11,721 nucleotides of DNA from Promethearchaeota archaeon (lineage in GTDB: Archaea; Asgardarchaeota; Lokiarchaeia; Sigynarchaeales; SOKP01): positions 1 through 11,721 of the forward strand of contig JAHLWV010000051.1 in NCBI GenBank assembly GCA_019057735.1, read 5' to 3'. The position numbers were made by a program, and so were the translations under genes. Shown here piece after piece: positions 5,877 through 11,721 of this stretch. The notes beneath the pieces are model-generated. The model was not told where the DNA came from, did not search any database, and saw only the letters and a list, made by a program, of their open reading frames with translations. Within the stretch, counting starts at the first letter, position 1, and the number at the start of each line of letters is the position of its first letter.

Positions 5877-7562
5877 ATGTCCGATAAAGAAGAAGAACCT
5901 AGAATTGGAGTATTTGTCTGTTCTTGTGGAAGTAACATTGGAGGGCTTATAGATGTTAAAGCTCTTGCCGAATTTTCTAAAACGCTTCCGAATGTAGTGT
6001 TTACTGAGGATAATCTCTATACTTGCTCAGAAACGGGATTAGCACAAATTAAAAACGGAATTAAAGACCATAATTTGAATAGAGTAATTGTCGCATCATG
6101 CACTCCAAGAACCCACGAACCTTTATTCCGGGATTGTGTTAAAAAAGAAGGCGTAAACGAATATCTTTTTAATTTTGTAAACATCAGAGACCAAAATACT
6201 TGGTGCCATCAGAAATACCCAAAGGAAGCGTTTGACAAGGCCAAAGACTTAATTCGTATGGGTGTAGCAAAAGCAGCAAAGCTGGAAGCACTCGAAAACA
6301 TTATAGTTGATGCAACTCCTACAGCATTAGTAATTGGTGGAGGTGTTTCAGGGATGACTGCTGCGCTTAGTTTAGCAAATCAAGGATTTGAAACACACTT
6401 AATTGAAAGAGAAAATGAATTAGGTGGAAGGCTGAAAACACTGCATAAACTTTTCCCAAATGACCAAGAAGCCCAAATATTATTAGAGAATCTTAAAAAA
6501 AATGTTGAAAGTAATAAAAATCTGAAAATACATACTTCAGCACAGGTAAGAAACATAGAAGGATTTGTAGGTAATTTTGAGATAAGAGTTGAGGAAAATG
6601 GGAACAATATTGATTTAACTATTGGTGTTATTATTGTTGCCGTTGGAACCTCACTTTTTACACCAACTGGATATTTTGGCTATGATGGTAAGATTCGGAT
6701 TACACAACATGAATTAGAAAGTAAATTAATAAATAATGATGTTAAAGCCAAAGATATTGTGATGATACAGTGCGTTGGATCTCGTAATGATGAGAGAGTT
6801 TATTGCTCAAGCGTGTGCTGTATGACTGCAATTAAAAATGCGCTCATTTTAAAGGAAAACAATCCTAAATCAAATGTATCCATCCTTTTTAGGGATTTAT
6901 ATACGCCTGGTACTCATTATGAAGATTATTATAGAAGAGCTCGAGAAGCAGGTATTGTATTTATTGAATTTTCTCCTGAAAAAGTGCCATCTGTAGAAGA
7001 GAGTCAAATAAAAGTATATAATGAATATCTAGGAGAAGACTTGCTAATACCTTATGATCTTTGTGTACTATCAACACCTTTAGTTTCAAATAACGATAAT
7101 AAAGCTCTAGCACAAATGATAAAAGTTCCGTTAGAAGAAAACGGATTCTTTTTAGAAGCACACGTAAAATTGCGTCCAATGGATTTCGCTACTGCTGGAG
7201 TTTTTGTTTGTGGTTCAGCAAAATGGCCTGTCGACATTACGGAATCGATTTCTCAAGGTTATGCGGCAGCGGCAAGAGCGAGTACGATAATTTCTCACGA
7301 TACAATAGAAGTTGAGGGTGCTACATCATTTTTGCCTGATTACAACAAAAGTTTGTGCACAGGTTGCGAAATTTGTATAAAAGTCTGCCCATATAATGCT
7401 ATAAACAAGAATGATGAAGGCGATATAGTAATTACTCAAGTTTTATGTCATGGTTGTGGTGTATGTGGTGCTACATGTACTAATCACGCAATTATTATTA
7501 GACATTTTACAGACCAACAAATACTTTCTGAAATATACGCATATGGAGGGAAAGAAGTATAA
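5877..7562 (+). CDS. hdrA: Short HdrA-like protein, second half (N-domain, FAD, C-terminal ferredoxin)
   Basis: This 561-residue protein is colinear with residues about 448-1004 of the fused HdrA. Residues 9-140 are the HdrA N-terminal domain: RIGVFVCSCGSNIGG with C15 and C17, YTCS C50, ASCTPRTHEPLF C75, and NIRDQNTWCH. Residues 149-470 form a FAD domain with GGGVSGMTAALSLANQG, QCVGSR (C299) and YCSSVCC (C310, C314, C315). It lacks the inserted ferredoxin domain. Residues 485-540 are a 2x[4Fe-4S] ferredoxin: C494xxC497xxC500xxxC504P and C524xxC527xxC530xxxC534. In HdrA this terminal ferredoxin is thought to serve the ferredoxin/MvhD side. The usual QCSWVH cysteine is moved here to QNTWCH (C110). 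Its stop overlaps the mvhD start by one base. The plan resembles QmoB without its MvhD tail. Confidence 0.92.
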   Translation: MSDKEEEPRIGVFVCSCGSNIGGLIDVKALAEFSKTLPNVVFTEDNLYTCSETGLAQIKNGIKDHNLNRVIVASCTPRTHEPLFRDCVKKEGVNEYLFNFVNIRDQNTWCHQKYPKEAFDKAKDLIRMGVAKAAKLEALENIIVDATPTALVIGGGVSGMTAALSLANQGFETHLIERENELGGRLKTLHKLFPNDQEAQILLENLKKNVESNKNLKIHTSAQVRNIEGFVGNFEIRVEENGNNIDLTIGVIIVAVGTSLFTPTGYFGYDGKIRITQHELESKLINNDVKAKDIVMIQCVGSRNDERVYCSSVCCMTAIKNALILKENNPKSNVSILFRDLYTPGTHYEDYYRRAREAGIVFIEFSPEKVPSVEESQIKVYNEYLGEDLLIPYDLCVLSTPLVSNNDNKALAQMIKVPLEENGFFLEAHVKLRPMDFATAGVFVCGSAKWPVDITESISQGYAAAARASTIISHDTIEVEGATSFLPDYNKSLCTGCEICIKVCPYNAINKNDEGDIVITQVLCHGCGVCGATCTNHAIIIRHFTDQQILSEIYAYGGKEV

Positions 7563-8323
7563 TGACGTTTGAACCAAAAGTTTTAGGGTTTTTATGTAAT
7601 TGGTGTTCCTATGCAGGAGCAGACTTAGCAGGAGTAAGTAGGATTCAATATCCTCCAAACATGAGAGTTATAAGAGTTATGTGTAGTGGGAGGGTTGATC
7701 CTGTATTTATTTTTAAGGCTCTTTTAACAGGAATAGATGGAGTTTTTGTCTTGGGTTGTCATCCAGGAGATTGCCATTATTTAGAAGGAAATTACGAAGC
7801 AGAAAAGAAATTTATAATGGTACAAAAATTTCTTAAAATGGTCAATTTTGATAAAAGAGTAAGATTAGATTGGGTTTCTGCTTCTGAAGGAGCAAGATTC
7901 GCTCAAGTCGTTACCGAGTTTATTGAATCAATTCGCGAACAAGGACCTTCCCCCCTTAGTGGAGAAAACATCGATCAAGAGTTATTCAATAACCTAAAAG
8001 CTATGGAAAATTCTGTATCAAGTGATAGGATTAGAGCTTTAGTAGGGCGGGAGAGGAAAATTACAGAAGTTGAAAACGAATATGGAGAGAAAGTGCCAAT
8101 CGATGAATTTAATGCTATTTTTGATGAAGCAATCCACGATGAATTTGTAAGACAAAGAATTTTATTATCATTAAGTACTAAAGTTCTCTCGGTTAAGGAT
8201 TTAGCTGCTGAGTTAAAATTAGATCCAAGTGAAATTTTAGAAAACATGGTAACATTAAAGAGCAGAGGAGAAATAGATTATCAAAGTATTGATGGAAATA
8301 CTCCGTTATATATGAGAATATAG
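7562..8323 (+). CDS. mvhD: MvhD/hydrogenase iron-sulfur subunit with C-terminal winged-helix-like extension
   Basis: MvhD carries a [2Fe-2S] cluster and transfers electrons to HdrA. Residues 1-145 are this domain: C12xxC15 (LCNWCSY), C41 in MCSGRVDP, and C66/C71 in GCHPGDCHY. Typical MvhD is about 140 residues; this one has 253. The extra part is a charged helical linker (about 146-195) and a segment (about 196-253) that looks like a small winged helix, RQRILLSL..LSVKDLAAELKLDPSEILENMVTLKSRGEI, followed by a beta-hairpin-like end. It could bind a partner protein rather than DNA; function unknown. GGAGGG (7545-7550) precedes the ATG, which overlaps the hdrA stop (TAATG). The gene closes the first HdrA-MvhD module. 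Confidence 0.92.
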   Translation: MTFEPKVLGFLCNWCSYAGADLAGVSRIQYPPNMRVIRVMCSGRVDPVFIFKALLTGIDGVFVLGCHPGDCHYLEGNYEAEKKFIMVQKFLKMVNFDKRVRLDWVSASEGARFAQVVTEFIESIREQGPSPLSGENIDQELFNNLKAMENSVSSDRIRALVGRERKITEVENEYGEKVPIDEFNAIFDEAIHDEFVRQRILLSLSTKVLSVKDLAAELKLDPSEILENMVTLKSRGEIDYQSIDGNTPLYMRI

Positions 8324-8334
8324 AGGTAAAAAAA

Positions 8335-11300
8335 ATGGAAAAAGTAGGCGCAGTATTGGTAGTAGGAGCTGGAATTGGAGGATCTCAAACAGCTCTAGAT
8401 TTAGGTGACGCTGGATTTAAAGTTTACTTAGTTGAATCAACAACAAGCATTGGTGGTGTGATGGCCCAGTTGGATAAAACTTTCCCAACTAACGATTGTG
8501 CTATGTGTATTGTAAGTCCTAAATTAGTAGAGACGGGACGTCATCATAATATTGACTTGAGCATAAATTGTAAAATTTTAGATGTTTCAGGTGAAGCAGG
8601 TAATTTTACTGTAGAAGTATTAAAAAAAACATTATATGTGAACATGGACAATTGTACGGGATGTGGGGTTTGTGGTCGAGCGTGCCCCGTTGAGGCGATT
8701 GACCTATTTAACGAAAAATTGTCTAGTTTCGCTGCAACAGCGGTTAAGTATCCACAAGCAGTCCCACTTGTGTACGCCATAAATAAAGATTATTGTATTG
8801 GGTGCGGAATTTGTAAGGGAGTGTGTAAAGCAAATGCTGTAGAATACGATTTAGAAGATACTATTATTGAATTAAAAGTAGGTGGTATTGTATTAGCACC
8901 CGGATATGATGAATTCATACCTCCAGAAGGTAATTTGTATGGTTATGGTAAATATAAAAATGTAGTTACAAGTATTGAGTTCGAGCGAATTTTAAGTGCT
9001 AGTGGTCCCTATGCAGGAAAAGTATTAAGACCATCTGATGGGGATATACCAGAAAAAGTAGCGTTTCTTCAATGTATTGGATCTCGAGACTTTACAGGAA
9101 ATGGTCAACCTTATTGTTCTTCTGTGTGTTGTATGTATACTGCAAAAGAAGCAGTAATTGCCCACGAACACATGCATCAGATAAGACCTACAATTTTTAG
9201 CATGGATATAAGGGCATACGGTAAAGATTTTGATAAATATATTATTCGTGCGCAAGAAGAATATGGAGTACGCTATATACGAAGTCGTATTTCTTCGGTT
9301 AATGAAAATCCAGAAACAAAGGATTTGATATTGAAATACGAAACAGAAGATGGGAAAATTATTGAAGAGAATTTTGAGATGGTCGTACTTTCTGTTGGCT
9401 TAAACCCTCCAGATGATGCTAAATATTTAGCCGATAAATTTGGAATTGAATTAAACGAATATAATTTTGCTAAAACGGATATTTTTAATCCCGTTCAGAC
9501 AACAAGTCCAGGAATTTTTGTGTGTGGGGCATTTTCCTCACCAAAAGATATTCCTGAAACAGTTACTCAAGCCAGTGCGGCTGCAGGCTGTGTTAATGCG
9601 TTACTACACGAAAAAAGAGATACTTTAATTACAGAAAAGACATTACCACCAGAGATATTTGTAGCCGGTCAGCCACCTAGAATAGGCGTTTTTGTATGTC
9701 ATTGTGGAGTGAATATTGGAGGATATGTAGATGTTCCGCAAGTAGTGAAGTATGCAAAGTCTCTTCCAAATGTGGTTTTAGCAGATCAAAACTTATATAC
9801 GTGCTCGGCTGACACTCAAACAATAATTAAGGATAAAATTAAAGAATACCATTTAAATAGAGTTATCGTAGCTTCTTGTACTCCAAGAACTCACGAACCA
9901 TTATTTCAAGAAACTATTAGAGAAGCTGGATTGAATAGATACTTATTTCAGATGGCTAATATTCGAGATCAATGTAGTTGGGTTCATATGAATCAATATA
10001 AAGAGGCTACAGAGAAATCAATGGATCTCGTAAGAATGGCAGTTAATAAAGCGAGAAACATTCAACCATTAGAAAGAATTAAACTGGGAGTTACTCCTAA
10101 AACTCTTGTAATAGGGGGGGGTATTTCTGGGATGGTTGCTGCTCTTAATTTTGCGGATCAGAATTTTGAAACATTTTTAGTAGAAAAAGAAGCGGAATTA
10201 GGAGGTTTTGCTCGAAATATATATACAACGCTTGAAGGGGGAAATGTCCAAGCCTTCCTATCAGACTTGATTGAAAAAGTGAAAACACACGCAAATATCC
10301 ATATTTTCACCAATGCTGAAATAGAAATTATTAATGGGTATGTTGGTAATTTTAAATCAGTGATAATTCACGGACCAGAAAAGACTAGAGCAGAATTTGA
10401 ACATGGAGTAGTAGTTGTAGCAACAGGCGCAAACGAATATGAACCTAATGAATTTTTATATGGTACAAATGATAACATCATCACTCAATCTGAATTCGAG
10501 AAGGTAATAAACACGACTGATGATATTAAAGATAAAAAATCAATTGTTATGATTCAATGCGTAGGGTCGCGAAACGAAGATCATCCTTATTGTAGTAAAA
10601 TGTGTTGCGCGGAGGCAATTAAAAACGCAATAGTTGTTAAAAAACAAAGCCCTTCTACTGAAATTGTTATTTTATTTAGAGATATCAGAACCTATGGATT
10701 TAAAGAAAAGTATTACAGAATGGCCCGTGAGATAGGAATCGTATTTATTCGTTATGATGAGGATAATCCACCAACAGTTGTGCCAGAAGACTCAAAATTA
10801 AGAGTAAATATAGTTACACCTAGTAAAGATAACATTCTAATAGACTCAGATATGGTAGTGTTAAGTGTTGGAATAGTAGCCCAAAAAGAAAATAACGAGG
10901 AACTAGGCAAACTGTTAAAAGTACCTTTAAATGACGATAATTTTTTCTTAGAGGCACATGTCAAGTTAAGACCCGTGGATTTTGCTACAGAAGGAGTCTT
11001 TGTATCGGGTTTAGCCCACTGTCCTAAAACAATTGAGGATTGTGTCTCTCAAGCAAATGCAGCGGTTTCAAGAGCATGTACAATTCTCTCAAAAGATGAA
11101 ATTGAAGCCGAAGGCAAAATTGCAGCCATAGATCCTGCTAGATGTAGTGGTTGTGGGATGTGCATAGATAATTGTGCTTATAATGCGATAGAATTAATTG
11201 AAGATAGAAGATTCGGTACCGTTGCCATTATCAATAGCGCTCTATGTAAAGGGTGTGGTGCATGCTCAGGAAATTGTAGATGTGCTGCTATAGATGTTGC

Positions 11301-11349
11301 AGGTTTTTCCTCTGAACAAATATATGCTATGATAACAGGGAGGTTATAA
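8335..11349 (+). CDS. hdrA: Fused double HdrA, 1004 aa, two FAD domains
   Basis: The protein joins the two HdrA halves that occur as separate genes upstream; canonical HdrA is about 650-670 aa with one FAD. The first half has GAGIGGSQTALDLGDAG (11-27), MAQLDKTFPTNDCAMCIVSP with C55/C58, and an inserted ferredoxin (C107, C110, C113, C117P; C154, C157, C160, C164). Then come QCIGSRD (C247) and YCSSVCC (C261, C265, C266). A linker of about 25 residues (423-447) leads to the N-domain-like segment: C455, C457, C490, C515, and C547 in QCSWVH. A second FAD domain follows (GGGISGM 594-600; QCVGSR C742; YCSKMCC C753, C757, C758). It ends with a 2x[4Fe-4S] ferredoxin (C937, C940, C943, C947; C971, C974, C977, C981). 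The expected role is flavin-based electron transfer or bifurcation with MvhD, FrhB and HdrBC. AGAGGT overlaps the mvhD stop just upstream. Confidence 0.94.
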   Translation: MEKVGAVLVVGAGIGGSQTALDLGDAGFKVYLVESTTSIGGVMAQLDKTFPTNDCAMCIVSPKLVETGRHHNIDLSINCKILDVSGEAGNFTVEVLKKTLYVNMDNCTGCGVCGRACPVEAIDLFNEKLSSFAATAVKYPQAVPLVYAINKDYCIGCGICKGVCKANAVEYDLEDTIIELKVGGIVLAPGYDEFIPPEGNLYGYGKYKNVVTSIEFERILSASGPYAGKVLRPSDGDIPEKVAFLQCIGSRDFTGNGQPYCSSVCCMYTAKEAVIAHEHMHQIRPTIFSMDIRAYGKDFDKYIIRAQEEYGVRYIRSRISSVNENPETKDLILKYETEDGKIIEENFEMVVLSVGLNPPDDAKYLADKFGIELNEYNFAKTDIFNPVQTTSPGIFVCGAFSSPKDIPETVTQASAAAGCVNALLHEKRDTLITEKTLPPEIFVAGQPPRIGVFVCHCGVNIGGYVDVPQVVKYAKSLPNVVLADQNLYTCSADTQTIIKDKIKEYHLNRVIVASCTPRTHEPLFQETIREAGLNRYLFQMANIRDQCSWVHMNQYKEATEKSMDLVRMAVNKARNIQPLERIKLGVTPKTLVIGGGISGMVAALNFADQNFETFLVEKEAELGGFARNIYTTLEGGNVQAFLSDLIEKVKTHANIHIFTNAEIEIINGYVGNFKSVIIHGPEKTRAEFEHGVVVVATGANEYEPNEFLYGTNDNIITQSEFEKVINTTDDIKDKKSIVMIQCVGSRNEDHPYCSKMCCAEAIKNAIVVKKQSPSTEIVILFRDIRTYGFKEKYYRMAREIGIVFIRYDEDNPPTVVPEDSKLRVNIVTPSKDNILIDSDMVVLSVGIVAQKENNEELGKLLKVPLNDDNFFLEAHVKLRPVDFATEGVFVSGLAHCPKTIEDCVSQANAAVSRACTILSKDEIEAEGKIAAIDPARCSGCGMCIDNCAYNAIELIEDRRFGTVAIINSALCKGCGACSGNCRCAAIDVAGFSSEQIYAMITGRL

Positions 11350-11351
11350 AA

Positions 11352-11721
11352 ATGACAGAAGAAGTTGTTGAATCAAAACAAGATGGAAGTAAGAAATGGG
11401 AACCGAAAATTATCGCTTTTCTGTGTAATTGGTGTTCCTACGCCGGAGCAGATTTAGCGGGCGTAAGTCGAATCCAATACCCACCAAATATTAGGATTGT
11501 ACGGGTCCCGTGCTCTGGAAGGATTAACGCTTATTTTATTATAAAAAGTTTAACTGATGGCTGGGACGGAGTTCTCATTTCTGGATGTCATCCCGGCGAT
11601 TGCCACTATATTAGCGGAAATTTGGTTGCCCGAAGAAGATTTGCGATATTAAAAGAACTTTTAGAGTTTTTTGGCATCGAACCCGGGAGAGTTAACTTTA
11701 TGTGGGCTTCTGCCGCAGAAG
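11352..11721 (+). CDS. mvhD: Second MvhD/hydrogenase iron-sulfur subunit (3' end outside the window)
   Basis: The open frame starts at ATG 11352, two bases after the fused hdrA stop, with GGGAGGT at 11338-11344 upstream, and runs off the right edge after 123 codons. The [2Fe-2S] motif is complete: C25xxC28 (LCNWCSY), C54 in PCSGRINA, and C79/C84 in GCHPGDCHY. It has about 13 more N-terminal residues than the first MvhD, rich in Glu and Lys. The block NWCSYAGADLAGVSRIQYPP is identical in protein between the two copies, while third codon positions differ widely, so the duplication is old and under selection. Where the first copy has RVDP, this one has RINA. Whether it also has the winged-helix-like extension cannot be seen. 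Confidence 0.92.
   Translation, partial: MTEEVVESKQDGSKKWEPKIIAFLCNWCSYAGADLAGVSRIQYPPNIRIVRVPCSGRINAYFIIKSLTDGWDGVLISGCHPGDCHYISGNLVARRRFAILKELLEFFGIEPGRVNFMWASAAE

Noticed and set aside
5860..5880. Idea that the two short hdrA genes are one fused gene broken by a frameshift or nonsense mutation
   Set aside because: The first gene ends at a complete FAD domain. A strong GGAGGT and ATG precede the second, and the linker of the fused copy is missing, so this is a true gene boundary.
5610..5938. Two overlapping minus-strand frames of 66 and 76 codons around the split hdrA junction
   Set aside because: They lie antisense to strongly supported HdrA genes, overlap each other, and show no domain or ribosome binding site.
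8335..11349. Idea that the 1004-aa HdrA is an assembly fusion of two neighbouring genes
   Set aside because: The frame is continuous, the linker of about 25 residues has no counterpart in the split genes, and the nucleotide sequence differs widely from the upstream copies.
7590..11470. 17-base identical stretch TGTAATTGGTGTTCCTA in both mvhD genes as a possible recombination repeat
   Set aside because: It encodes the conserved [2Fe-2S] motif CNWCS, and flanking synonymous sites have diverged, so ancient paralogy explains it.

Overview
The window looks like a piece of an AT-rich, anaerobic archaeal chromosome. The evidence is a dense cluster of soluble heterodisulfide-reductase-type iron-sulfur flavoproteins (HdrA, HdrB, HdrC, MvhD, FrhB families), an Lrp/AsnC regulator, TATA-like elements ahead of the transcription units, and GGAGG/GGTGA-type ribosome binding sites. 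An Asgard (Lokiarchaeia-like) or another AT-rich uncultivated anaerobic archaeal lineage would fit, but nothing in the window fixes the taxon. No methanogenesis genes (mcr, mtr) and no hydrogenase large or small subunits are present.

Layout. (1) Bases 1-423 hold the 3' end of a GMP synthase gene, cut by the window edge. (2) Bases 424-824 are mostly non-coding but carry a probable small Cys-rich gene on the minus strand (497-670), with its own TATA-like element and oligo-T run. (3) A 142-residue Lrp/AsnC-family regulator lies on the minus strand (825-1253). (4) A 336-base AT-rich intergenic region separates it from plus-strand genes; it contains a palindromic TATA-like element and a perfect 12-base palindrome. 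(5) A 97-residue protein with eight cysteines in its first 37 residues follows (1590-1883). (6) From 2001 to the right edge runs one long plus-strand gene string: hdrC, hdrB, a full-length FrhB-type F420 subunit, a short HdrA (437 aa), a second short HdrA (561 aa), MvhD with a C-terminal extension, a 1004-aa HdrA, and a second MvhD cut by the edge. Most junctions overlap or are only a few bases, so an operon is likely.

The key point is the repeated module. The 437-aa and 561-aa HdrA proteins are colinear with the first and second half of the 1004-aa HdrA, and each set is followed by its own mvhD. The operon therefore holds one HdrA module as two genes and a paralogous one as a single fused gene. 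The halves are complementary. The first has an FAD domain with inserted ferredoxin clusters but lacks the HdrA N-terminal domain and the C-terminal ferredoxin. The second has the N-terminal domain, a second FAD domain without the insertion, and a C-terminal 2x[4Fe-4S] ferredoxin. This two-flavin layout is reminiscent of QmoA/QmoB, but no membrane subunit is seen.

Inferred function: a cytosolic, flavin-based electron-transfer and possibly electron-bifurcating complex. FrhB would exchange electrons with F420. HdrA modules with MvhD would distribute them between ferredoxin and HdrC/HdrB. HdrB, with both CCG domains intact, would reduce a disulfide (heterodisulfide or an unknown thiol pair). Only one hdrB/hdrC pair is visible for two HdrA-MvhD modules, which suggests alternative modules or one larger complex.
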